Assembly (NCBI RefSeq): GCF_039831995.1
Contig: NZ_JBDOIO010000005.1
Coordinates: forward strand, 620,001 to 684,000
DNA: 64,000 nt
Origin: Paenibacillus pabuli
Lineage (GTDB): Bacteria; Bacillota; Bacilli; Paenibacillales; Paenibacillaceae
Direction: 5' to 3'
Shown: positions 56,853 to 64,000 of the stretch, piece by piece
Layout: each line of letters opens with the position of its first letter
How positions within the stretch are numbered: position 1 is the stretch's first letter
Position numbers and translations under genes: made by a program
Notes under the pieces: generated by a model
The model's database searches: none
Seen by the model: the letters and a program-made list of their open reading frames with translations, nothing else
Told to the model about the DNA's origin: nothing

Positions 56853-57785
56853 CTATTTCACATCCCAGTTGGCCAGCATGCCTCTCGCCATCTCCATGGT
56901 TGACTCTTCCCCTGTAATTAGAGCAAACTTGGCAACCAGTACCGGGTAAGCAGCCCACTGCTCCCGAATATGATCAAACATCCGGGGCCACGTTCTTCCC
57001 CCTGCCTTTTCGTACCTCTTTAGCAGATCGCGCAATCCATCATCCTGAAAGAGTCCATAATAGATCACAAAATCCTTACCTGGATCGGCAATTTCAGCTT
57101 CCGTCCAGTCGATGAGCCCGGTTACCCGCTGTGTATCGTCGACAATGATATGCGGCGGGTGCAGGTCCCCGTGATTAAATGTGGCATGCTCTGGCCAGAA
57201 GCTGTCTGTAGACAGCCAATTCTCCCATCGGTTTGCCAGTTGATCTGGTACCGTGAAACTTTGCTTGATCTCCTCCACATTGGCAGCAAACTCATGCCGC
57301 ACTTCTATAGGCGTCTTGCTCCGCACGCCGCCTTTTACCGCTTCAGTGGCATCAATGCCATGCAATTGTACGAGTGTAGCAGCCAGCGAATCAAAAAACA
57401 CATCCGATAGGCCCTCCTGTGGAAAGCGCCATGCATATCCTGCCCCAGCAGGATCCACCACGGCAATCGGGTCACCATTCAGCAAGGGATAGGCAATCAG
57501 CTCCGGCGTACAGATTTGCCAATCTGGTACTTTGACAGACAAATGCTCCTTCACAACGTCCAGCACCTGACGCTCATTCTCGGCACGCGCCCATACGTCT
57601 TCACGCCTCGGCTGGCGTAGAACCCACTGTTGTCCACTCTCATCCGTAGCAAAGGCCACCCTGAAGTCCATCCCGGACTCATTGATTTCCATCGAATCTT
57701 TGCGGATTCGAAGCCCATTCTGTTCAGCGAGCTGCCATATATCCTGCTGAAGTTTTACCTGTTCATTCGAAATTGGTCCTGTCAT
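56853..57785 (-). CDS. Macrolide 2'-phosphotransferase (Mph family)
   Basis: 310 residues. The APH fold motifs read NHGDLHPPHIIVDD (catalytic Asp) and GLIDWTEAEIADPGKDF (metal-binding Asp). The N-terminal INESGMDFRVAFATDESGQQWVLRQPRREDV closely follows Mph(B)-type enzymes, which phosphorylate the desosamine hydroxyl of macrolides with GTP. Start ATG 57785 has GAGGAGG seven bases upstream. A leader with short ORFs and a terminator-like hairpin precedes it, suggesting drug-induced attenuation. Chromosomal Mph proteins occur in Bacillus and relatives. Confidence 0.88.
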   Translation of the reverse strand: MTGPISNEQVKLQQDIWQLAEQNGLRIRKDSMEINESGMDFRVAFATDESGQQWVLRQPRREDVWARAENERQVLDVVKEHLSVKVPDWQICTPELIAYPLLNGDPIAVVDPAGAGYAWRFPQEGLSDVFFDSLAATLVQLHGIDATEAVKGGVRSKTPIEVRHEFAANVEEIKQSFTVPDQLANRWENWLSTDSFWPEHATFNHGDLHPPHIIVDDTQRVTGLIDWTEAEIADPGKDFVIYYGLFQDDGLRDLLKRYEKAGGRTWPRMFDHIREQWAAYPVLVAKFALITGEESTMEMARGMLANWDVK

Positions 57786-57808
57786 ACCCATTCCTCCTCT
57801 TTTCCTCA

Positions 57809-57843
57809 GAAAAAATAAAAAAACACAGACATTTACGCCTGTG
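57809..57843 (-). terminator. Attenuator-like hairpin before the mph gene
   Basis: CACAGGC and GTCTGTG pair with one mismatch, followed by seven T, an A and six T, ending only about 25 bases before the mph ATG. A terminator directly upstream of a coding start implies read-through control. Confidence 0.6.
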
Positions 57844-58026
57844 CCCTGATCTCGGATTTAGGGTATACCCAAATATTCGTAGCCCTGTAGTGGTACAGCA
57901 AAGAACCACTCTTATGCAAGAGCATCCACTACCGATAACGGCATACGTGTAAATAGGCAAACTTCTTCCGATGATCTGCACACAGGCAGCAAAACAGCAC
58001 GCGCAAACAAACGTTTTGCTGTTATC

Positions 58027-58135
58027 TCAATCGGAAAAAATGTACCACACGTATCCCTCCGTTCAGTAAGTTACCCCTATGCTAACATATTCCAATTCCT
58101 GGTACCAGCATAAATTTCCTAATTTGCCCATCCAT
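58027..58135 (-). promoter_or_regulatory. Leader region of mph with two short ORFs
   Basis: Within the 492-base gap 57786-58277, ORF 58082-58135 (17 codons, MDGQIRKFMLVPGIGIC) has GGAGG eleven bases upstream, and ORF 58027-58050 (7 codons, GTG start, VWYIFSD) has GGAGGG four bases upstream. Both face mph. Several inverted repeats follow (for example AGCAAAAC/GTTTTGCT at 58003-58020 on one side). Either ORF could be the stalling peptide of an attenuator. Confidence 0.4.
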
Positions 58136-58277
58136 CCAGATCAATTCCTCCGCTGGCCTTCTTTTATATAGAGTATAATGATTAGGTATATGATATTTGT
58201 ATGGTGCAATGCTTATAGTAAGCATTCTGCACGTCCCTGGTATGAATACTCAAAACTAATTGCAAAAGAGGTTAACG

Positions 58278-59726
58278 ATGAGCAAGCAACAATTCAAAGA
58301 TTATAATCTTGGTGAAGAGATCGTCCGAGCACTGGATAGTCTGGGTTATGAAACGCCAACTGAGGTTCAGACCCAAGTGATTCCGGTAGCTCTGGAAAAT
58401 AAAGACCTCGTGGTCAAATCCCAGACAGGCAGTGGCAAAACAGCCGCGTATGGCATTCCCATCTGTGAGCTGGTGGAGTGGAATGAAAATAAACCGCAGG
58501 CTTTGATTCTCACGCCAACCCGTGAACTGGCCTTGCAGGTCAATGAAGATATCACCAATATTGGACGCTATAAGCGGATTAAAGCAACAGCACTCTATGG
58601 ACAATCTCCGTTCCATATCCAAAAAGCGGAGCTAAAACAAAGAACACATGTCGCCGTAGGCACACCGGGACGTGTGCTGGACCATATTGAACGCGGTACT
58701 TTGCCGCTCGAGCGGATTGCCTATCTCGTCATTGACGAGGCGGATGAGATGCTGAACATGGGCTTTATCGAGACGGTACAGGCCATTATTCAGGCCTTAC
58801 CTCGTGAGCGCGTAACGATGTTATTCTCCGCTACATTCCCTGAGGACGTTGCCCGTCTCTCACGTAAGTATATGGATAATCCGGTAGAGATCGAGATCCA
58901 AGCGAGTGGCCTCACAACAGCTACAATTGAACATGAGGTTGTTCGGGTATCGGAGGTCAACAAGACCGCTGTGCTTGAGGATCTGTTCATTGTGGAAAAT
59001 CCCGATAGCTGTATCGTATTCTGCCGGACACAGGAAAACGTGGATAAACTGTTCCGGGTAATGGCTGACCTGGACTATCCAGCAGATCGAATCCATGGAG
59101 GCATGGAGCAAGATGAGCGGATCGAAGTCATGAACGCATTCAGAAGAGGCCAATTCCGTTATTTGGTCGCAACCGATGTCGCGGCACGAGGGATCGATAT
59201 CACGAATATCACTCATGTCATCAACTATGATATCCCGCTGGAAAAAGAGAGCTATGTACACCGCACAGGCCGTACCGGACGTGCTGGTAAGACAGGCAAG
59301 GCCATCACACTGGTCACACCAAAGGATGGCAGACGCCTGGCCGAGATTGAATCCTATATCGGATTCGAGATCCCGGTTGTTCCGGCCCCATCCGAGGAGG
59401 CCGTCGATCGCCGCAGGGAAGAATTCGAGAAGCGGCTGAAAATTGTACCTGAACGGAAAAAAGACAAGCGTGAGCAGCTGAACCAGCAGATCATGAAGCT
59501 GAACTTCAACGCCGGCAAGAAGAAAAAGCTGCGTGCTGTGGACTTTGTAGGTACCATCGCCAAACTGGATGGCATCACCGCAGATGATATCGGGATTATC
59601 ACCATTCTCGATAATGTAACCGATGTGGAGATTCTAAACGGCAAAGGCCCGCTTGTACTGGAAATGATGCAAAACACAACGGTCAAGGGGAAGCAGCTGA
59701 AGGTGCGTAAAGGGAAGCATGTGTAA
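58278..59726 (+). CDS. dbpA: DEAD-box RNA helicase DbpA/YxiN
   Basis: 482 residues. Helicase motifs in order: Q motif [40 protein letters not shown] and [10 protein letters not shown]. The C-terminal domain (residues about 405-482) matches the DbpA RNA-binding domain that directs the B. subtilis protein to hairpin 92 of 23S rRNA in ribosome assembly. AGAGG lies six bases before ATG 58278. TATAAT at 58174-58179 is a likely -10. Confidence 0.95.
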   Translation: MSKQQFKDYNLGEEIVRALDSLGYETPTEVQTQVIPVALENKDLVVKSQTGSGKTAAYGIPICELVEWNENKPQALILTPTRELALQVNEDITNIGRYKRIKATALYGQSPFHIQKAELKQRTHVAVGTPGRVLDHIERGTLPLERIAYLVIDEADEMLNMGFIETVQAIIQALPRERVTMLFSATFPEDVARLSRKYMDNPVEIEIQASGLTTATIEHEVVRVSEVNKTAVLEDLFIVENPDSCIVFCRTQENVDKLFRVMADLDYPADRIHGGMEQDERIEVMNAFRRGQFRYLVATDVAARGIDITNITHVINYDIPLEKESYVHRTGRTGRAGKTGKAITLVTPKDGRRLAEIESYIGFEIPVVPAPSEEAVDRRREEFEKRLKIVPERKKDKREQLNQQIMKLNFNAGKKKKLRAVDFVGTIAKLDGITADDIGIITILDNVTDVEILNGKGPLVLEMMQNTTVKGKQLKVRKGKHV

Positions 59727-59757
59727 GCTGAAGATACGAATTTAGTGTACCTTAGAA

Positions 59758-59790
59758 GAAGGAGTGCCTTGCGGCACTCCTTCTTTCCTT
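59758..59790 (+). terminator. Rho-independent terminator of dbpA
   Basis: GAAGGAGTGCC and GGCACTCCTTC pair over TTGC and are followed by a T-rich tail. Confidence 0.85.
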
Positions 59791-59897
59791 TATACGGATT
59801 TCCCGCAAGTGGAATAACATGTCTTACAAAAAAGACCTGCTCTCGCCGCTCTTGTCTCGAAAAGCACCTCTTTGTTCAGCAATGGATGAATTGTTCA

Positions 59898-59944
59898 CTT
59901 GAAAAGAAAAGCAGCCAGACTAGAATAAACATGAAAGCGCTCTA
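59898..59944 (+). promoter_or_regulatory. Promoter plus cre-like site for the GH43 gene
   Basis: TTGAAA, 16 bases and TAGAAT form the promoter. TGAAAGCGCTCTAC at 59931-59944 matches the CcpA cre core TGWAARCGYT and lies at the expected transcription start, so repression by glucose is likely. Confidence 0.65.
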
Positions 59945-59975
59945 CTTTTGCTCATAACCTGGGGAGGTGTATGTA

Positions 59976-61844
59976 ATGAGAGGCAGAAAGTATGCATGGA
60001 TTCTGGTTCTGACCCTGGCACTGACGATGTTTGGCTTCTATCCAGAACGAACGGACGCGGCAAGTGTGACCATTAGCAACGGTTCCGATTGGCTGGATAC
60101 CGCAGGTGACCCCATTCATGCGAACAGCGGTAATATTCTGAAAGTGGGAAGCATGTATTACTGGTATGGCGAGCATGCGGTAGGTGGCAAGTTTGACAGT
60201 GTTAATGTCTATACTTCGACCGATCTGAAAAACTGGACGTTCAGCAATGCCATCCTCACCAAGGATTCCGCAACGGAGCTTGCCTCCAGCAAGATTGAGC
60301 GTCCCAAAGTGATCTACAACCCCGCTACGCAGCAGTATGTGCTCTGGGCACATTATGAGAACGGAACGGATTATAATCTGGGACGTGTCGCCGTAGCGAC
60401 CAGCAATACACCGAGTGGCAAATTCACATATGAGGGCAGCTTCCGGCCACTAGGCTATGAGTCCCGAGATATGACGGTGTTTGTAGACACCGATGGTACG
60501 GGGTATCTAATCAGCGCTTCACGCAAGAATGGTGGCGCTAACGATACGATGGCGATCTTCAAAATGAACGCAAGCTATACAGGCGTTGAATCCTTTGTAG
60601 GCTGGCAGTTTGAGAACAGCTACCGGGAGGCTCCTGCCGTTGTGAAAAAGGGAAACCGCTATTATCTCTTCACCTCCCAGGCCGCCGGCTGGTATCCGAA
60701 TCAAGGGGCTTATGCTACAGCCACATCCATGACAGGACCGTGGTCTGCACTTACCCCCTATGGCAATCCTTCTGCCTTTGGATCCCAGATTCATGATATT
60801 GCCACGATTACAGGCAGCAGCACCACGTCCTATATTTATATGGCAGACCGCTGGAATCCAATGAATCTGGGCGAGCATAAGCATATCTGGCTCCCTTTGA
60901 CCCTGAACGATTCAAGCGGAACGGCATCACTGGAGTGGTATAAGGATTGGAGTATCGATGCTGCCACAGGTACGTTAGCGCCATCCTCTCTCGTCAATCA
61001 TGCTCAAGGCAAGACAGCTACGGCCATATCGACAGCCTCTGGTTCATCTGCAGCCAATGTGAATGACGGCAACTATCAAACGTCGTGGGCAGCCTCTTCC
61101 AATACATGGCCTGCATGGTGGCAGGTCGATTTTGGATCGCCCAAGACCATTACCGAGATCGATATCTCCTGGTTTATGTATAAAGGATCGGAGGGGTATT
61201 ACAAATACAAGATTGAGATCAGCAACGACGGCGTCAACTACTCCACACTGGATCGGACCAATAACCTGACCTACGGGTTTACCACGGATGCAGTGCACTT
61301 TACAGCCCGCTATGTACGCATCAATATGGTGAACGCCGTGCTGTGGAACAACCCCGGTAACTGGTACACCCCAACACTGCATGAGGTTAAGATGCTGGGT
61401 CCTGCTACCCCGGAAGCGACTGGCTACAGCCAGTTCATCTCACATAACTATCCGGACCGTTTCATCCGGCATACCCATTTCACGGCTCGTGTAGATGCGA
61501 ATGTCTCGCCAATACTGGACTCCCAGTTCCGCGTTGTTCCCGGTCTCGCCAGCTCTACGGGCATTTCACTGGAGTCCATCAACTTCCCGGGGTACTTCCT
61601 GAAGCGTAATAGCAGCGACAAAATTGTGCTCGAAGCCTATGCAGACACTGCCGCTTATAAAGGAGATGCAACCTTCCTGAGCAGCCCCGGCTGGGCAGAC
61701 AGCTCCAAAATATCACTTCAGTCATACAGCCAACCCGGATATTACATCCGGCACTATAACTATGTACTGCAGCTCGATCCCATTAATGCATCCAGCAGCT
61801 CAACCGTGAAAAGCGATGCCACGTTCGGGCGAATCCATTTCTAG
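59976..61844 (+). CDS. Secreted GH43 enzyme with F5/8 (CBM32-type) and AbfB (CBM42-type) domains
   Basis: 622 residues from ATG 59976 (GGGGAGG eight bases upstream). Signal peptide to about residue 28 (ERTDAASV). Residues 30-330 form a five-bladed GH43-like catalytic domain (HANSGNILKVGSMYYWYGE, KIERPKVIYNPATQQYVLW, YREAPAVVKKGNRYYLFTS). Residues 335-480 are an F5/8 type C sugar-binding domain, and residues 485-622 an AbfB arabinose-binding trefoil (YSQFISHNYPDRFIRH). The target is probably an arabinose-decorated plant polysaccharide; the exact bond is uncertain. Confidence 0.88.
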   Translation: MRGRKYAWILVLTLALTMFGFYPERTDAASVTISNGSDWLDTAGDPIHANSGNILKVGSMYYWYGEHAVGGKFDSVNVYTSTDLKNWTFSNAILTKDSATELASSKIERPKVIYNPATQQYVLWAHYENGTDYNLGRVAVATSNTPSGKFTYEGSFRPLGYESRDMTVFVDTDGTGYLISASRKNGGANDTMAIFKMNASYTGVESFVGWQFENSYREAPAVVKKGNRYYLFTSQAAGWYPNQGAYATATSMTGPWSALTPYGNPSAFGSQIHDIATITGSSTTSYIYMADRWNPMNLGEHKHIWLPLTLNDSSGTASLEWYKDWSIDAATGTLAPSSLVNHAQGKTATAISTASGSSAANVNDGNYQTSWAASSNTWPAWWQVDFGSPKTITEIDISWFMYKGSEGYYKYKIEISNDGVNYSTLDRTNNLTYGFTTDAVHFTARYVRINMVNAVLWNNPGNWYTPTLHEVKMLGPATPEATGYSQFISHNYPDRFIRHTHFTARVDANVSPILDSQFRVVPGLASSTGISLESINFPGYFLKRNSSDKIVLEAYADTAAYKGDATFLSSPGWADSSKISLQSYSQPGYYIRHYNYVLQLDPINASSSSTVKSDATFGRIHF

Positions 61845-61889
61845 TTTGAAATTGTGAAGACTTATCTGAGCCGTACGATCGCACAATAT

Positions 61890-61937
61890 CAAAAAGGCTG
61901 CATCTCAGATATCTGGTCTGAAACTGCAGCCTTTTGT
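61890..61937. terminator. Bidirectional terminator
   Basis: AAAAGGCTGCA and TGCAGCCTTTT, between the convergent GH43 and lipoprotein genes. Confidence 0.85.
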
Positions 61938-61960
61938 GATCTTGATCGGTTCGTATCACG

Positions 61961-62551
61961 CTACTCATTCACTTCATAAGCGATATTTTGCAAATCTTTG
62001 ATATTATAGGTGTCGTCCTGAATGCGCCATTCGCCTTGGTCCTGTAAAAAGGTGATATCCCCTGATAACGGGATGTTTTTCAACTGTTGGCCTTCTCGAT
62101 CTGCTAAGACCAGATTCAGTCTGTATTCTACGAGGATCCAATCGCTCTTGCTCTCTTTGATCTCGACAAGTATATTTTCCGGATGAAGTAGAGCCTTCTC
62201 CTTGTCTGCCACCATTAGCGGTAACGTTGCATACCGATTAGCCATATAGGATTCATAATTTTTTTCCGTCAAAAATGGCTTCATTGTCTCCCCTTTGGAG
62301 AGTAGACCCTCTACGGTTAGTGTATCTTCATAATCGGCATAGTCCACGGTCAATTCTGTTTTTTTATACTCTAATGACATATCCAGAGCCTTCTGTTCAT
62401 CCTGAGCCGTAGCTGTCTCGTTCGTCACTATACTTGGCTGGCTGGTTGGGGGTGTGCTCTCCTGAACAGGATTAGTCGTATTGGATTCAGTACATCCCAT
62501 AATCATTCCTGAAAGTAATAACGTACTCATAACGCAGACTAGTTTACGCAT
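61961..62551 (-). CDS. Lipoprotein of unknown function
   Basis: 196 residues. Signal peptide MRKLVCVMSTLLLSGMIMGC with lipobox MIMGC, a Thr/Pro/Ser linker, then a mixed domain resembling NTF2-like or DUF4829-type lipoproteins (GLLSKGETMKPFLTEKNY, ITFLQDQGEWRIQDDTY). I cannot name a function. The ribosome binding site (AAAGGG) is 11 bases from the ATG. Confidence 0.75.
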   Translation of the reverse strand: MRKLVCVMSTLLLSGMIMGCTESNTTNPVQESTPPTSQPSIVTNETATAQDEQKALDMSLEYKKTELTVDYADYEDTLTVEGLLSKGETMKPFLTEKNYESYMANRYATLPLMVADKEKALLHPENILVEIKESKSDWILVEYRLNLVLADREGQQLKNIPLSGDITFLQDQGEWRIQDDTYNIKDLQNIAYEVNE

Positions 62552-62722
62552 AGTTGATCAAACCCTTTCGTACCTTTATTACTTTCAATTATCACCTTTA
62601 TTTGGTTAAAATGTCCAGCGTTTAAACACATTCGAATAAATTGCGTATTCGATTACATAAAGTTGGATCTCCATAATCAGGGTGTGTTATAGTCGACGTG
62701 AAGTGATTTGGAGGGGATAACA

Positions 62723-62767
62723 ATGCTGAAAACGATCATTACAACTGGACCCATTTTCGAAGGATAG
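62723..62767 (+). promoter_or_regulatory. 14-residue leader ORF upstream of the tandem GNAT gene
   Basis: MLKTIITTGPIFEG with GGAGGGGATAACA before its ATG, one of the strongest ribosome binding sites in the window. CCTTC at 62797-62801 can pair either with GAAGG inside the leader (62759-62763) or with the GAAGG Shine-Dalgarno (62808-62812) of the GNAT gene, the layout of a translational attenuator. Confidence 0.5.
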
Positions 62768-62822
62768 CGCCTGCTTGGTCCAATAACTGCGTGGTTCCTT
62801 CACCTATGAAGGTGTGAATACA

Positions 62823-63683
62823 ATGTCAATATTTACAGTTGTTCCAATGATCTATAATTCCAAGGAACAGATTGATTCCATTATTTTACTCGAACAGCAA
62901 TGTAAACAACTCGATTCCATTCATCTGAAGGCAGACCTGGATCATATCAGCAAACAAGATGGAGACCACGCACTCCTGTGTTACTGCGAAGGCAAGCTCG
63001 TCGGACTCCTAAGTTGGTACCCCTCTGATAGCACTACTGGAAACATCAATGCCCTTGTGCATCCGCATGCTCGCCGCAAAGGTGTGTTCCGCAGCTTACT
63101 GATGCAGGCTGTTGCAGACATGAAGTCACAGGGTATTACCCGGCTCAGCTACCGCGTACCTCAAAGCTTGCTTTCCGGGCTTCGTACCGCTCAGTCGCTT
63201 GGTGCTGTTCATGATCGTTCGGAGTACTCGATGCAGCTTATGAACACGTCCTTCCCAGATATCGAACAAGTTGGGTTAACCTTGTCTGTGGCTGAACCGA
63301 AAGATTTTGAGTTTATGGTCAGCTGCTCAGCGCAGGCCTTTGGAGATTCAGAGGAATGGACCCGCGATTATTTCACGCAAACTAATGAACCCAGCCGGGT
63401 AACCTACATTGCCTGGAGAGATGAACTGCCTGTCGGACTGGTCCGAATCAATTCCATTAATGAGACAACAGCATTCATTCATAACTTCTGTATCCTACCT
63501 GCATATCAAGGCCAGAAGCTAGGCCGCCAAGTTCTTACCCTGCTCGTTGAGCTGCTTCTGAAGCAGAAAAATACGGATATTCGCTTGTCCGTTGTTACTG
63601 AAAACGAGCGTGCTCTGAATTTATACCGGAGTGTCGGCTTTGAAGTGAATTCCGAATATCAATACTTCAATGGCATCGTGTAA
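62823..63683 (+). CDS. Tandem GNAT acetyltransferase
   Basis: 286 residues from ATG 62823. Two GNAT folds: the first with VHPHARRKGVFRSLL (residues about 10-140), the second with LPAYQGQKLGRQVLTLLV and ENERALNLYRSVGFEVNSEY (residues about 155-286). The second copy has the canonical acetyl-CoA loop; the first is looser. Mycothiol synthase-like and antibiotic-modifying enzymes share this layout, and the substrate is unknown. The Shine-Dalgarno can be masked by a hairpin. Confidence 0.85.
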   Translation: MSIFTVVPMIYNSKEQIDSIILLEQQCKQLDSIHLKADLDHISKQDGDHALLCYCEGKLVGLLSWYPSDSTTGNINALVHPHARRKGVFRSLLMQAVADMKSQGITRLSYRVPQSLLSGLRTAQSLGAVHDRSEYSMQLMNTSFPDIEQVGLTLSVAEPKDFEFMVSCSAQAFGDSEEWTRDYFTQTNEPSRVTYIAWRDELPVGLVRINSINETTAFIHNFCILPAYQGQKLGRQVLTLLVELLLKQKNTDIRLSVVTENERALNLYRSVGFEVNSEYQYFNGIV

Positions 63684-63697
63684 CGGGTAGAGATGCT

Positions 63698-63735
63698 AAA
63701 GACTGTTTTCCCCATAAGGAAAACGGTCTTTTTTA
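63698..63735 (+). terminator. Rho-independent terminator of the tandem GNAT gene
   Basis: AAGACTGTTTTCC and GGAAAACGGTCTT pair, followed by T. Confidence 0.85.
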
Positions 63736-63854
63736 TGATCTTTTAATTACGTGTTTGAAAATCTGAAGATTAACTTATAGCCATCTAACGTGTGGCCGTA
63801 TATTTCTTCGTACTTTCCCTTGGTGTAATTGGTCAACGATTCTTTGCACCAAAA

Positions 63855-63882
63855 AACCACATTAGATTTATCTAATGTGGTT
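63855..63882 (-). terminator. Rho-independent terminator of the right-edge gene
   Basis: AACCACATTAGA and TCTAATGTGGTT, perfect stem, with T on the minus strand. Confidence 0.85.
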
Positions 63883-63890
63883 CGCCATCT

Positions 63891-64000
63891 TTATTTTTTG
63901 GAATACACAATTTTCTTGATACTGTCGATGGACAGGTAAAAACGTTCAGTCAGCTCATGCACGGTTAACCCTGCGGCGAATAGGCAACGGATCTGCTCAT
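63891..64000 (-). CDS. CD3324-like HTH protein, C-terminal end (partial)
   Basis: The last 35 or so residues of a minus-strand gene enter from the right edge: EQIRCLFAAGLTVHELTERF, then a short tail ending IVYSKK. The helix-turn-helix LTVHELTERFYLSIDSIKKIV resembles the C-terminus of CD3324/Mor-like small DNA-binding proteins. The rest of the gene is outside the window. Confidence 0.65.
   Translation of the reverse strand, partial: EQIRCLFAAGLTVHELTERFYLSIDSIKKIVYSKK

Noticed and set aside
58099..58108. Palindrome CTGGTACCAG upstream of mph
   Set aside because: Ten bases is short enough to occur by chance and no paired copy was seen.
1..64000. CRISPR arrays, tRNA/rRNA genes, transposases, integrases, attachment sites
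   Set aside because: None seen; no regular repeat-spacer pattern, no cloverleaf sequences and no recombinase motifs were noticed by eye.

Overview
The window looks like a chromosomal segment of a Paenibacillus-type Firmicute. The support is consistent AGGAGG-type ribosome binding sites, many GTG/TTG starts, lipoproteins with Gram-positive lipoboxes, copper-amine-oxidase-like stalk domains, a T-box leader, a cre-like site and a bacillibactin-type siderophore locus. I see no rRNA, tRNA, CRISPR array, intact insertion sequence or prophage. Gene content is mostly accessory: transport, regulation, resistance and envelope functions.

Layout. 0-12.9 kb, minus strand: a catecholate siderophore locus read as AraC/binding-protein regulator, ferri-siderophore lipoprotein, BesA-like esterase, dhbA, dhbC, dhbE, dhbB and dhbF, with dhbF cut by the left edge. 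A perfect 7-1-7 Fur box precedes the regulator and a weaker one precedes the lipoprotein. 13-16.5 kb: a BI-1/YccA membrane protein, a GIY-YIG domain protein, an 845-base gene-free stretch with a promoter-to-terminator unit lacking a convincing ORF, and an MFS transporter. 16.8-19.7 kb: a MocR regulator, D-Ala-D-Ala ligase and GNAT operon resembling the DdlR-Ddl pair. 19.7-29 kb: two SDRs, a GNAT, a stalk-domain lipoprotein with an apparent ATC start, a 41-residue acidic miniprotein, DUF1877, a frameshifted DUF4385 gene, a TetR/SDR divergent pair with duplicated operators, a luciferase-like monooxygenase, and a methyltransferase behind a T-box riboswitch.

29.4-39.1 kb: YjdM, a VanZ-RDD fusion, a carboxylesterase, then a six-gene operon (two ABC permeases, a UgpB-like binding protein, a HAD phosphatase, an SMR transporter and a metallophosphoesterase) divergent from a GbsR-type regulator. 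I read it as a candidate uptake and breakdown route for a phosphodiester such as glycerophosphocholine. 39.4-43.1 kb: CdaR-type regulator, glycerate kinase and GntP permease, with a 16-bp palindrome upstream of the permease. 43.3-49.9 kb: a YiiX-like papain-fold protein, CDP-diglyceride synthase-like protein, lipoprotein, fused Ada, PEP-mutase family enzyme, and a YtrA-type GntR/ABC operon with a perfect inverted repeat.

50.0-51.6 kb holds the most striking find: an XRE/helical-repeat regulator overlapping a 46-codon secreted-peptide gene ending in DHGFGT, the architecture of an AloR-AloP (arbitrium-like) peptide quorum-sensing cassette. 51.7-64 kb: aldo/keto reductase, lipid kinase, LRR-plus-stalk surface protein, an AT-rich patch with a DUF4352 protein, macrolide phosphotransferase behind an attenuator-like leader, DbpA-type RNA helicase, a secreted GH43/CBM32/AbfB enzyme under a cre-like site, a lipoprotein, a tandem GNAT with a leader ORF and competing hairpins, and the end of a CD3324-like DNA-binding protein.
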